Part shown: piece after piece, positions 46,060 through 58,700 of the stretch
Layout of the letters: each line of letters begins with the position of its first letter
Position numbering within the stretch: position 1 is the first letter of the stretch
DNA from: Cephalotus follicularis
Taxonomy: Eukaryota > Streptophyta > Magnoliopsida > Oxalidales > Cephalotaceae
NCBI GenBank assembly: GCA_001972305.1
Contig: BDDD01001584.1
Location: forward strand, 123,503-187,502
Length of the DNA: 64,000 bases
Direction of reading: 5' to 3'
Translations under genes and position numbers: made by a program
Notes under the pieces: generated by a model
The model's input: the letters and a program-made list of their open reading frames with translations, nothing else
Told to the model about the DNA's origin: nothing
Database searches by the model: none

Positions 46060-46098
46060 GAAGTGCCTGGCGTTTTCTAGAAAATGCCCAGCACTTCA
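46060..46098. other. Hairpin near LTR start (3' LTR of LARD-like element)
   Basis: GAAGTGCCTGGCGTTTTC and GAAAATGCCCAGCACTTC form an 18-bp stem with about three imperfect positions around a TA centre. It is located 140-175 bp inside the LTR start on the minus strand. Confidence 0.75.
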
Positions 46099-46234
46099 CA
46101 CGTATTTTTTTATAATAATACTAATAATTATTAATAATAATTAATATAATAATAACAATAATAAATATAATAACACTGAATACGCTCACGTAATTTTGCA
46201 CATCAAACACGAAAAAGTGACACGGGGTGTCACA

Positions 46235-47335
46235 TTCTATCACCTTTAAAAATTTTGTCCTCAAAATTTACTCGCATCGCACGGGGAAGAAAACTTGATA
46301 ACCTCTGCTCATCTCGTTTGACAGGGATCTGAACTGATACTTCTCACTTTTCAATTTTGACAAATCTATGACCAACAAATTTACTAAAGTATCCAATGTG
46401 ACTTATATCGTATCAGACCTTTCTTGCGTCCGCGTCGATCATATAATGAAGTTCGTCGTGACATGCTCCATGCATAAAGCTGGCAGGTTCACATGCAATG
46501 TTCTGACCCCTCTAACACAATGGATAATTTATCCAAAGATGAGCAAGAGATGTAGAAAACTCTTTACTCAAAGCATCTATAACCGTGTCTGCATTGCCCT
46601 ATGGTATTCGTTAGCATAATCGTAATCTTTAATCATTTCCACCCATCTTGCTTGTAGTTCGAATCTCTATCTATAAAGATCTACGTAGGGCCGACATTCA
46701 TCCAAAATAGGTGATGTCTTCTAGACGTAGCCCTTATCGGCTAAATCCTTCACTGTACTATGCTAACGTTTCTACCAAGTGCTCAAACAAAAACGTAATA
46801 TAATGATTGCCTGAACCTCTTCTAACAATTCGTCACTATCAACGATCCATCGCTGCAATGCTGTTCTGAAACGTATACAAGAACTATAAAAGAATTCTTC
46901 TAATGCATTTAAAGTGATCTATTCTAAACATCAAGCTCTAATAACTCATAAAGTCTAGAATAGCTAGGCTATAGCCCGCTAGAACTCTGGCTCAAACGCA
47001 TCATTTATAAAGCGATGAGGTAAGTCCTCGCGACTAATTCGACTGCTACCCAAAATGAAGATAACCTCCTAGAATACCTTCGGTCTCAGAATCCCTATCC
47101 TTACATCTTACTCAAATTCTACATCAACCGTCTATCTGGTAACCATAAAAGATCTCACGATCTTTGTCCACAACAGAACCCAACTCCTTGACCACGATAC
47201 AAGCTACCAAACACATGACTATGATGCAATGCATGATATGCATGAGTTTAAAACCATATTCTCTTTTCTTCAAAATTTCAAAAACATTTCACTTTAAAAG
47301 TCTAGAGAATCTAAAACATCGCTCTGATACCAAAA
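46235..47335 (-). mobile_element. Internal region of minus-strand LARD-like element
   Basis: A 1.1-kb region between primer site and 3' LTR. Minus-strand traces of RNase H-integrase (around 46600-46660) and of other pol sequence are too decayed to delimit. Bases 46620-47336 match 53200-53960 of the plus-strand relative over their length, so both inherited the same decayed internal region. There is no functional gene. Confidence 0.75.
47321..47332 (-). other. Primer-binding site of minus-strand LARD-like element
   Basis: GCTCTGATACCA on the plus strand (TGGTATCAGAGC on the minus strand), three bases from the LTR end at 47336. Confidence 0.9.
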
Positions 47336-48806
47336 TGTCACAGCCGTCCCAACCGAGACAGATGTGACAATCACGTGACAAGCCTCATTTCGGAAACCTC
47401 CACGTGATAACTTAAAAACCTGTTTTGAAACTTCTTAAAAACCATCATAAAGTTGATCCTTTAAAAAAAACTTGAAAAATTTCTAACTCTTAAATTTTTA
47501 CGAAAATCGGTCATGTAGTATCCGTTTATCAGACTATGCCCCCTGTAAAGAAAAACACATTTTATAAACGGGCTCAGCCCTTAGTAAAACATACTCCCAA
47601 AGGAGGAATCAATAGTTTAAATTAATAAACATGCATGGGTTGGGCTCTGCCTCAACCATATCAGCAAGCATGAATCATAAATATATTGGGCTTTGCCCTT
47701 TCAAAACAAAACCATAAGGAAAAATATTTATTCAAAAACATAAATAATGCATACTTAAAAATGTTGATGTAGTGAAACTATGCATGTGTTGAAAACCCTG
47801 GTAGCATGCCCTGCCCTCGTGGTCCATCCACTATTGAATCCCACTTAACAACTGCTCACCATCATCTGAAATAGAAAACTGGGAGGGGGTTAGTTCAAAT
47901 GACTAAGTGAGTTGGGACAAGTCATTCCCTGTTAAGTCCATGAATAATAGGATGCGCTGAAAGAAAATGATATAACAATGATCAAGAATATAGAATACAA
48001 TAATTAAGACGGAACTAATCAACAAGACTTCAATAAAAGCAAATCAACAATGAAAGGTACTGAACAAATCTCAAACTTAAACTGGTACTACACGAGTACA
48101 ATAGAATCACAATAAGAACATAGTGCAAATCAATATCAAGAATTACGAATATGATCAGAAATCAGAAAATAAGAAATGTCCCCATATGATATAATAACCA
48201 GAATACCGGCTCATCGATACTGTCTGAGATACAGACACAACTATGATATTTGGGATGCTGACATAACTGTGGGATCTGGGATGCAAACACGACTGTGCTA
48301 TCTGAATTCTGACACAACCGTACTATCTGGAATATAAACACAATTGTGATATCTAAATGGTGACACAACTGTGCTATCTGGAATACCGACACAACTGTAC
48401 TAGCTCAAATACTGACATAACTATGCGATCTGTGATACTGGCACGACTGTGCTATATGGGATACTGGCACAACTGTGCTATCTGGGATACAAACACAACT
48501 ACGCTATATGGGATACTGGCACAACTGTGCCATTTGGGATACTGGCACAACTACGCTATCTGGGATACTGGCACAACTGTGCTATCTGGGATAATGGCTT
48601 AATTGTGCTATCTGGGATACTGGATGCTGGTACAGCTATGCTGTCATCAACATATATCCGTCAATTCCAAATATCCATCAATTCCATATATCCGTCAATT
48701 CCCATCTGGCCATATCTAATGGCAAATCCGTCAATTCCCAACTGGCCATATCTAATGGCAATACTGAATCTGGCTGCAGCAATACTATCTGATCCATAGG
48801 CTATAG
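47336..48806 (-). repeat. 5' LTR of LARD-like element, inner part
   Basis: Ends at 47336 (minus-strand CGGCTGTGACA). Carries the TTAGTTCAAATGACTAAGTG block (47891-47910), and the 26-bp minisatellite at 48240-48630. It is interrupted at 48806 by the plus-strand relative and continues at 59855. Confidence 0.85.
48802..48806. repeat. Target-site duplication TATAG, left copy
   Basis: TATAG before TGTGACACC at 48807; TACAG at 59855-59859 after GGGTGTGACA. The uninterrupted LTR copy at 43790-43805 reads ...GGCTACAAGACTG, which agrees with the site. Confidence 0.7.
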
Positions 48807-51800
48807 TGTGACACCCCGTGTCACTTTTACGAGGTCGATGTGCATGACATAAGCATAGTATTATTTGTGTTTGTTATTATTGTTATAATAATAATAAATT
48901 ATATATTTAAAAAAAACACACATGCCGGGTGCATATAGAAGGCGTTAGACGCGCCAGGCAAATAAGAAAAAAGGGGGGCGCCCTAGAATGAAGAGAGAAC
49001 GAGAGAGAGTTACAGAGAGTGGCAGAGAGAGAGAACGTCGGGAGAAGACGGCACCGGATGAAGGCGCCGGACAAGGAGATGGTGTGCGGGTCTTCCTCCA
49101 GCCGCCGGTAAGCCTTCCTTCTCCCTCTTTCTCTTTTTTTCCCTTTCTTCCTCTTCTTATGGGCGTCACTGCCGTTGCTCCTCCGTCGTCAATTTCATCA
49201 TAGGTTTGGCCGGTCATCGTCTAGAAGACTAGCCCTTCCCATTTTGATGACGGCTGAGGCTTGAATTGGCCAGAAATCGACAAGAAATTAGTCGACTGAG
49301 TCGACTAGGTAGAGCTGACGCGCTTTCCCTTGTGATGCCATGTTTGGCACCGATACCCGGTGAGTCTCGACCACCAATGAGTAGCTTGGACGCTGTGGAG
49401 GCTACTGGTGGTGAGACCGGAGCAATGGCGTCTCGGGTGGAGCTCTGGCGCAGTGGCAGCCGCCGATTCTCGGCGAGTTACGGTCGAAGATGCGTAGTAC
49501 GGGCCTCGTGGACACTTTTTGTGAAGTGGACATAATTGTTGGATAACCGGCGACTTGACTCAGTGAGTCAAACTCGCTGCCGGTGGTGGTTGCCCGTTCT
49601 TGGGTGAGTCACAGTGAGATTTGATCAATAATGTGTTGAACAGGAGTTTAGGAGGTTGGTTTTAGTGTCCACGAAACCCTAACAGGTTGACCAGAATCTG
49701 GCCGGAGTTTCGATTACGACAAATTATGTTTCTAGTATGTATGTCGTAACGATACGTGTTATGTCTATGTAGCGTGAAGGATGGTGTAGTTTCAATTGAT
49801 GACGACCCACAGTTTTTCTGGCGAACCCAGTTTCTGGTAAGTCGCAATTCACTTTCTTTTTCCAGTGCAAAGTCATTTATTGAGTTATTGATAATGAATT
49901 GTGAGTGGCATGAATGATGGAATTAAGATATGTATTAATAAGTTTGTAATAACTAATGTGTTGGGAATTAGGAGTGAAACTGAGTTAGTGGAACTAAACA
50001 GCTCTTATATGTGCATTCAAGTGGTTTATTTATGCAAATCAGTTACAAGGAGTAGTTATGAGATAATGAAAGTGATAAAGGTAATTATGTGATAAGATGA
50101 ACAATGGAATGAGATATAGGTAGTAAGTTGAATGATAAGTAGATCGGGAATTTGAGAATAAGTAGGATGCAATAGCATTATGGCATTTCATGCATGCAAT
50201 TTATGTTACAAGAATAGAACATATAATTCTAAGTCGGCTATGTAATATCTTTGTAGACGAGAATCCTATATTTGATTCGGTTCCTCGATGGGCTAGTCCA
50301 TAGTAGTAATCGGCATTGATATAGTGACTAGAACATCTCCTTCCTTTATCTTATTTGTTATTGCTATTCATTGATGATGAGTGTGATTCTTTTATTGAAA
50401 TTCTTAAATGCCATGTTTGTTGATGGCATGACTTATTGATAGCCTTTATTATTGGATTTCATCTTGTGATATGACTTGTTTCTTGATGTGTCCATCATTG
50501 GTCATGCTTTGATTGTACTTCTTAATTGTATATTGTTGATAGATCTTATTGTTGACTCCACCATGTGAATGGCTATATGACGATTTCATCGTTGGTTATT
50601 CGAAAACCCTTCGAGTATTCTCGTCTGAACTTCTATATTGATATGAGATCTTTGTGATCGTATATTTATTTTGCCTCATGATGTCATATCCGCATTGGCT
50701 CCTGCGGGCATATATTGTTTCTGTTGCTGTTGTTATATAAGTTTAACTTCTACGAGGATCTATTTCCTTCTATTACTATTGTTATATTCATTCTAGCTCC
50801 ATATCGTCATGTTTGAGTTTTGTTGTTGGATATGTGCTCTTTTGTGGTTCCATCACGAGATGGCTATTGAGGGCCGAATTTGTTGACTTTGATTGGTTTC
50901 CGCATTCTTATACTTGAGCTTTGTTGTTGATGCCATTGAGCAATTCTTTATTTGAGAGTCCTGTTGTTTTTATATGTGCCCGATTTCTTGTGATATGTGA
51001 TCTTGGTTGGGATTTGTATCCCGGTTGTCTTCTGGTAACGTATTCATGATTGTGATGTGATTCCGAGCGGTTATATGCTCGATGCTCTGGGTGACTTGGT
51101 CACCTTCTCACACTTGTGACTTTGTGACTTGTTATATGGTTATACTTTTTATATTCTGATGCTGGGTACCAGGATTATGGATATGTATTACCGGTCCAAG
51201 GAGTGGTATATGTTCAACGCTCAACTCTACTTAGCAGGCCCATTGGTTTATGATGGGGTGTTATATGGAAACTGCCCCCGGGTTCCGTACCTGGATCTGC
51301 GGCATACTATTGTCTATGATGGTATGCTGAGTGTGAGTGCAGTAGAGCTACTCCATTACCCTCCTACTGGACATTGTTTGGGTTGTTGATATATATTGCA
51401 CGTGGGTCCCTCGGATGAGGTTGAGTGTGAATACGGGTTTTCTCGGCGAGGGATAGGGTCCGTGCGGCATATGCCCCCCCTTCGTGCGAGATTTGGATGT
51501 TATGCTTACCATAGGCACTCTGCACCGGTGTATGAAGGATGATGTACACATCCTGTAGCCTGTTGGCCTGATATTATTGCTGCAGCGGTTATGATATGAC
51601 GCCATGTGATTTGGCGGGGATATGATATGACTCCATGTGATTTGGCGGGGATATGAGGTAGTCACATTATAGGTACCAGCATCCTCTTATATGTTTATGA
51701 TATTTTTGGGCACATATTACATTCTTGATATTGATACTATCATTTGAGTTATGATCATGTCTTTATGCTTTGATATCCAGATATTTGATATTATTGTGAC

Positions 51801-53198
51801 TCCTACATATTTGATTATTGCCTTGAGTATGGTAATTGTTCATTGGACCTCCTTGTTGAGTCACTGGTTGTTTCATTGCGAGTCTATCGTATTGTAGAGT
51901 ATTGACTTGATCAACGGGATTGTTTCTTAAATTCTTACTTTATTACATTTGATGAGTTTTAGCGTTCTTTCATGGAGCCATGATGGTCTTTCATTTCTTT
52001 CATTTATTGATTCTATCCATCATGAGTTTATATTCTTGATCATATCCACGATTATTGATATTTTCATGTACTCTAATTTTATGGTACTTTGGAAATCTTG
52101 AACTCTGAGATTGTTTAGAGAAACATTTATCGTTGACTTCCGAGTTTCATTTATGACGCTTTTTTAATGTCTATGCTCATATTTGTGGAAATTAATTGTT
52201 AAGCATTGAAATGATCTTGTTACCCTTATGGATCTGTTTTGTGGATTTCATTTACGCATCGAGAATATTGATATCCCTTGTAATCTCGATATCCATTTAT
52301 AGTCTCGATATCCTGGGTGGATCTAGATTTCCTTGAGGATTTTGTTGTCCTTTGTGTTCATGCTATCTTTGTGGATCTTGGTCTCATTATGGATCTTGTG
52401 GTCATTATGGAGATCTTTCCATGAACATTGAGTTTCCATCCAGGGAGTACTTTCTTCTACCTTGTACTTGTAGTCTTGTTCATATTAGAGCTCCTTTTAT
52501 TTCCTGTTGAGATTTGAGCTTAGTTTCTATGGATTTACATTATTTCACTTTTGTTGCTTATACACTCGATTATATTATGCTCATTTTCTTCAGCATATCC
52601 AATTCTTTGATGGATGTACAGGAGATGTTTTGTTTCTACTCACTTAGTCATTTGGACTAACCCCCTCGCAGTGTTTCCTTTTTAGATGAGGGCAAGGAGT
52701 TGCTAGGTCAGCTACTGTAGATGATTGACCACGGAGGCAGGGCATGCTACAAAGATTTCGACCCATGCATATTATCACGACGTCAACATTTAATTAAGCA
52801 TTTACTTATGTTTTTATAAAATGTTTGCTCTTATGGTTTTTCATTTAAAGGGCCGACCCCTTTGGATTTATTTTGCATGCTTTGATAAAATGGTTGAGGC
52901 AGAGCCCAACCCATGTTTACTGCTTTAAAATTGTGGTTTTCTAAGGGCTGAGCCCATTTAAAACTGTTGGTTCCTCCTTCAAGAGTGTGAATATAAACTG
53001 TGTTTTTCTTTACAGGGGGCATAGTCCGATAAACGGATACTACATGCCCGATTTTCATAAAAATTTAAGAGTTAGAAAAATTTTCAAGGTTTTAAGAAAA
53101 GTTCAAGTTTAAAGTGAGTTTTATAAAACCATGTGGTGACTTCCGAAAGGAAGTTGTCATATGGAATGTCATATCCGTTCTCGGTAGGATATCAGTTG
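48807..53198 (+). repeat. 5' LTR of plus-strand LARD-like element, about 4.4 kb
   Basis: Starts TGTGACACCCCGTGTCAC. GA-rich leader at 48987-49045, then CTTCCTCCAGCCGCCGGTAAG (one base either way) with donor-like GT at 49108, a GC-rich part to about 49600 with a second donor-like TCTGGTAAGTCGC (49832-49844), a long AT-rich middle, a TCACTTAGTCATTTGGACTAACC block (52640-52662) followed by a TTTCCTTTTTAG acceptor-like site (to 52684), and the CAGGGGGCATAGTCCGATAAACG end block (53014-53036). No gene is seen; open frames repeat in the 3' LTR. Confidence 0.85.
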
Positions 53199-54299
53199 TT
53201 TTGTAAATTGTTTTTCAAAAGTGGTTTTAAGTTTTACAAACTCATGCGTATCATGCATTGTATCAGTGTCATGTGTTCGGTAGCATACCCCGTGGTCGGT
53301 AAGATGGGTCCCATTATGGACATAAATAGTGATATCTTTTAAGGTTATCAGATAGACGGCTCATGTAGAGCCAGAGTAAGATATAAGGCTAGAGATTTTA
53401 AGATCAAAGGTACTTTAAGATGTTATCTCTGTTTTGGTAGCGGCCGAGTTAACCGCGAAGACGTTACCTTCCATTTAACCCTTGATTAATTGATGTGTCT
53501 GAGCCAGAGTTCTAGCGGGCCATAGCCTAACTATTCTAAACTTTATGAGTTATCAGCGCATGATGTATGCGATATAACACCTTAGATGCATTGGAGGACC
53601 TACTCTATGGTTTTTGCATATGTTCCAGGGCAACATCATGGTGACGAATCATTGATAGTGACGAATTGTCAGAAGAGGTTCAGGCAACCAGTATAATGCT
53701 TTTCTGCTTGAGTATTTGGTAGAATGTTAGCGGAGTACAGTGAAAGTTTTAGTCTATAAGAGTTATGTCGAGATGACATCATCTATTGTGGATGAATGTC
53801 GGCCTTACGCAGATCTTCATAGACAGAGATTCGAACCTCAAGAAGAGCTCAGTGGAGACTATTAAAGATTACGATTACATTTATGAATACCAAGGCCAAC
53901 GTGATTACAGATGCTTTGAGTAAGAAGTTTTGTGCTTCTCTGGCTTATCTTTGGATGAGTTTTCAAATCGTTGCACGTGATCCTGTCAGCCTTACGCATG
54001 GGAGCGCTATCATCTACTCTTCAGGAGAGACTGATATTGCAGGACCGGATCAGCGATGCTCGGTGAAAGAATGGTAACCGCACTAGCTGCTCGCTTCGAG
54101 ACAACGGAACACTGATGTATGGGGATAGGTTATGTTCATCTCACGATGAAGCTGTCATACGTAAGTTTTTGTGAAAGTTACAACTCATTTCCGCGATGCA
54201 ACCTAATAGTACCAAGTGTGTCGTCGCTTGAGGGAGCACTTCTGGTAGAACAGCATGAAGAGGAATATCTCAGTTCTGATAATGAGATGTTCAACATAC

Positions 54300-55310
54300 C
54301 AGCAACTTAATGTGGAGCAATAGCAAAACTTCAAGCTACTATAGTTGCTCTATATTCTCAATCGGAAGAGTGTGCTATGATTGTTGTGCCCTTGTGCTAT
54401 TGATGCAAATTGTTGTGCACTTGGCTGTTGTGTGTGCATCTTGATGTGCGCTCGCGTGCATTTTGTGCAGATGATACAATTATTTTTCCATACAAAGAGT
54501 TTGTACGCATGCTATTCTGTGCACTTTCTGCTGCTTGCTTGGTGATTGTGAACGCATAATGTTGTGCTTGCACGAGGTTTGTGTGCGTATTTATGTGCAT
54601 GTTCTTCTGCGTGTGCTGGCGTTTGTACGCATGATGACATGAGTATGTGCAACCTGCCTTCATGGTGCCTTGAGCTTCTGCATTTTGTACACGATGCTTT
54701 GATCGTCAGCTTTGATTATCCGCACCAAGAATCTTTACTCATTCTTACATCACGCCTATCGATGCAAGCATTGGTTCTCTCGATGTTTCCACATGTTTGG
54801 CGTTGACTATTCATCGTCTTGAATTGTGGTTCGATCAGATAACCTCTTGCTTCATGTACGTTTGGGCGCTTGAGTAGTATTTTGGTTGCGTGACTTGGCT
54901 GACCCCATGTTGATTTATCGATCGATCAATACTCATGTCTCTTCAGTTTTGTCTTCGGACATTCTTGTTATTGGTGGATTGTGTTTGAGATCTTGTGCTG
55001 CATACCTATGAGATGAAATTCCAATGTCCCTCGACAGATTTTTGCCCAATGCCTTTTCAGGTGTTGGCTGACCATGTAGTTCGTGTGATCCAAGCATACA
55101 TTGTTCATTTGACGTTGTTGTGGGCTACTAGACTTTTCTCGTACAGTTAGATATGGAATATGAAATGAGCGTGGGACTTCGTTCCTTATTCGATGTCCAA
55201 TCATTTGTCGCTCAACACGTATGATGTTCGTGTGCCTTGTTGACCCCACAAACGTGCATGCTGGCGTGAATAGGTGGCTTATGTGGTTTTTGACATCATG
55301 TGGAGCATGT
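54300..55310. other. Unassigned insert in internal region
   Basis: About 1 kb of sequence present in the plus-strand LARD-like element but not in its minus-strand relative. It has many TGTGC and GTGCGT words (54395-54650). Open frames in it are short and match no family that I recognise. It could be captured host DNA or decayed pol. Confidence 0.5.
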
Positions 55311-55440
55311 AGCGATGGACTTCGTTATATGACAGACACAGACACAGCTAAGGTATAATGCGATATAAGTCATGCTGGAATGAACTAGTCAAATGACACA
55401 TTTCTGTCGATTCATATTACCTACGATCTAGACTGCTTGT

Positions 55441-55522
55441 GTGCGTTCATATCAGCAATAATGTATCGGATCCCATCAGAACTCCGAAGTTAAGCGTGCT
55501 TGGGCGAGAATGGTACTAAGAC
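55441..55522 (+). ncRNA. 5S rRNA-derived segment (partial, inside retroelement)
   Basis: GTGCGTTCATATCAGCA, CGGATCCCATCAGAACTCCG, then AAGTTAAGCGTGCTTGGGCG and AGAATGGTACTA follow the plant 5S rRNA order from about nucleotide 4 to 80, with about a dozen differences concentrated at the ends. The central 45 bases, holding the box A promoter word AGTTAAGCGTGCTTGG, are nearly perfect. The last third of 5S rRNA, including the intermediate element and box C context, is not recognisable. It is a derived segment within a transposable element and not a working rRNA gene. Confidence 0.85.
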
Positions 55523-55712
55523 AAGCTTTGTCGCAGAACTTCCACAGACACAGGTTAGATATGGTTATAACTCATCTACAGGGTTGGAATGCATCCATGA
55601 TAGCTTCCATGTATCAGTGTTGAGAGAGTACCAGTACGTATTCATGAGCATGCGATACACAGATTACTGTACCATGTGATGCGAGTAAAGTTTGAGGACA
55701 AAATTTCGAAGA

Positions 55713-58700
55713 TGGAGCCGGGCGAAGGCTTCGGACCGGGAGATGGCACGCAGGTCTTCCTCCAGCCGCCGGTAAGCCTTCCTTCTCCCTATTTCTCTTT
55801 TTTTCTCTTTATTTCTCTTCTTCTGGGCGTCACTGTCGTTGCTCCTCCGTCATCGATTTCATCGCGGGTTGGGCCGGTCATCGTCTAGAACACCAGCCCT
55901 TCCCATTTTGATGACGGCTGAGGCTTGAATCAACCGGAAATCGACCGAAAATTAGTTGATTGAGTCGACTGAGTTGAGCTGATGCGCCGCCGCTTGTGAC
56001 GCCACGTTTGGCGCCAATTCCCAGCGAGTCTCGGCCATAAATGAGTAGCCTGGACGCTGTGGAGGCTACTAGTGGCGAGACCGGAGCAATGGCAACTCGG
56101 CCGGAGCTCTGGCGCGGCGGCAGCCGTTGATTCTCGGCATGTTACGGTCGGAGATGCGTAGTACGGGCCTCGTGGACACTTTTTTGTGAAGTGACCATAA
56201 TTGTTGGATGACCGGTGAGTTGACTTAGTGAGTCAAACTCACTGCCGGCGGTGGTTGCCCGTTCTCGGGTGAGTCACAGTGAGATTCGATCAATAATGTG
56301 TTGAACAGCTGTTTAGGGGGTTGGTTTTAGTGTCGACATAACCCTAACAGGTTGATGGGAATCTGGCCGGAGTTCCGATTATGACAAATTATGTTTCTAG
56401 TATGTATGTCGTAACGATACGTGTTATGTCTATGCAGCGTGAAGGATGGTGGAATTCCAATTGATAACGACCCACAGTTTTACTGGCGAACCCAGTTTCC
56501 GGTAAGTCGCAAGTCATTTTCTTTTTCCTGTGCAAAGTCGTTTATTAAGTTATTGATAATGAGTTATGAGTGGCATGAATCATGGAATTAAGATATGTAT
56601 TAATAAGTATGTAATAACTAATGTGCTGGGAATTAGGAGTGAAACTGAGTTAGTGGAACTAAACAGCTCTTATATGTGCATTCAAGTGGTGTATTTATGC
56701 GAATCAGTTACAAGGAGTAGTTATGAGATAATGAAAGTGATAAAGGTAATTATGTGATAAGTTGAACAATGGAATGAGATATAAGTAGTAAGTTGAATGA
56801 TAAGTAGATCAGGAATTTGAGAATAAGTAGGATGCAATAGCATTATGGCATTTCATGCATGCAATTTATGTTACGAGCATAGAACATATAATTCTAAGTC
56901 TGCTATGTAATATCTTTGTAGACGAGAATCCTGTATTTGATTCGGATCATCGATGGGCTAGTCCATGGTAGTAATCGGCATTGATATAGTGAGTAGAACA
57001 TGTCCTTCCTTTATCTTATTTGTTATTGCTATTCATTGATGATGGGTGTGATTCTTTTATTTAAATTCTTAAATGCCATGTTTGTTGATGGCATGACTTG
57101 TTGATAGCCTTTATTATTGGATTTCATCTTGTGATATGACTTGTTTCTTGATGTGTCCATCATTGGTCATGCTTTGATTGTACTTCTTAATTGTAAATTG
57201 TTGATAGATCTTATTGTTGACTCCACCATGTGAATGGCTATATGACGATTTCATCGTTGGTTATTCGGGAACCCTTTGAGTATTCTCGTTTGAACTTCTA
57301 TATTGATATGAGATCTTTGTGATCGTATATTTATTTCGCCTCGTGATGTCGTATCCGCATTGGATCCTGTGGGCACATATTGTTTCTGTTGCTGTTCTTA
57401 TATATGTTTAACTTCTACGAGGATCTATTTCCTTCTATTACTACTGTTATATTCACTCTAGCTCCATATCGTCATGTTTGAGTTTTTGTTGTTGGATATG
57501 TGCTCTTTTGTGGTTCCATCACGAGATGGCTATTGAGGGCTGAATTTGTTGAGTTTGATTGGTTTCCGCATTCTTATACTTGAGGTTTCTTGTTGATGCC
57601 ATTGAGCAATTCTTTATTTGAGAGTCCTGTTGTTTTTATATGTGCCCGATTTCTTGTGATATGTGATCTTGGTTGGGATTTGTATCCCGGTTGTCTTCTG
57701 GTAACGTATTCATGATTGTGATGTGATTCCGAGCGGTTATATGCTCGATGCTCTGGGTGACTTGGTCACCTTCTCACACTTGTGACTTTGTGACTTGTTA
57801 TATGGTTATACTTTTTATATTATGATGCGGGTACCAAGATTATGGATATTTATTACCGGTCCGAGGAGTGGTATATGTTCGACGCTCAACTCTACTTAGC
57901 AGGCCCATTGGTCTATGATGGGGTGTTATGTGGAAACTGCCCCCGGATTCCATACCTGGATCTACGGTATACTATTGTCTGTGATGGTATGCTGAGTGTG
58001 AGTGCAGCAGAGCTGCTCCATTACCCTCCTATTGGACATTGTTTGGGTTATTGATATATATTGCACGCGGGTCCCCCAGATGAGGTTGAGTGTGCGTGCG
58101 GGTTTTCTCGGCGAGGGCTAGGGTCCGTGCGGTATATGCCGGCCCCTCGTGCGAGGTTTGGATGTTATGCTTACCATAGGCACTCTACACCAGTGTATGA
58201 AGGATGATGTACACATCCTGTAGCCTATTGGCCTGATATTATTGCTGCAGCGGTTATGATATGACGCCATGTGATTTGGCGGGGATATGAGGTAGTGACA
58301 TGATAGGTACCAGCATCCTCTTATATGTTTATGATATTTTTTGGAACATATTACATTCTTGATATTGACATTGTCATTTGAGTTATGATCATGTCTTTAT
58401 GCTTTGATATCAGATATTTGATATTATTGTGACTCCTATATATTTGATTATTGCCTTGAGTATGGTAATTATTCAGTGGACCTCCTTGTTGAGTCACTGG
58501 TTGTTTCATTTCGAGTCTATCGTATTGTAGAGTATTGACTTGATCAACAGGATTGTTTCTTGGATTCTTACTTTATTACATTTGATGAGTTTGAGAGTTC
58601 TTTCATGGAGCCATGATGGTCTTTTATTTCTTTCATTTATTGATTCTATCCATCATGAGTTTATATTCTTGATCATATCCACGATTATTGATATTTTCAT

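Larger units (their letters stand above)
37809..46234 (-). repeat. 3' LTR of minus-strand LARD-like element (with insert and gap)
   Basis: Minus-strand end at 37809 (CGGGTGTGACA) and start at 46234 (TGTGACACCCCGTGTCAC). After taking out the solo LTR with its duplication (3165 bp) it is 5261 bp, about 1.43 kb longer than the 5' LTR; the excess equals the near-duplicate segment plus N gap at 42056-43505. The stretch 44040-46230 is LTR sequence without genes; 45840-45960 is a CT-rich leader region. Confidence 0.8.
53199..55712 (+). mobile_element. Internal region of plus-strand LARD-like element
   Basis: 53199-53960 is shared with the minus-strand relative (47336-46620) and includes decayed RNase H-integrase traces near 53860-53960. 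54110-54240 looks like a very decayed integrase zinc-binding region. 54300-55310 is a stretch rich in GTGC words with no recognised origin and is absent from the minus-strand relative. 55311-55400 is shared again. 55441-55522 is 5S rRNA-like. 55548-55705 matches the pol end at 15183-15383. There is no functional gene. Confidence 0.7.

Noticed and set aside
49266-49535. Small GC-rich gene after the GA leader
   Set aside because: It is part of the long LTR, found again with changes at about 55930-56190; no domain.
55441-55522. Functional 5S rRNA gene
   Set aside because: Only about the first two thirds is recognisable and no terminator or tandem 5S neighbours are present.
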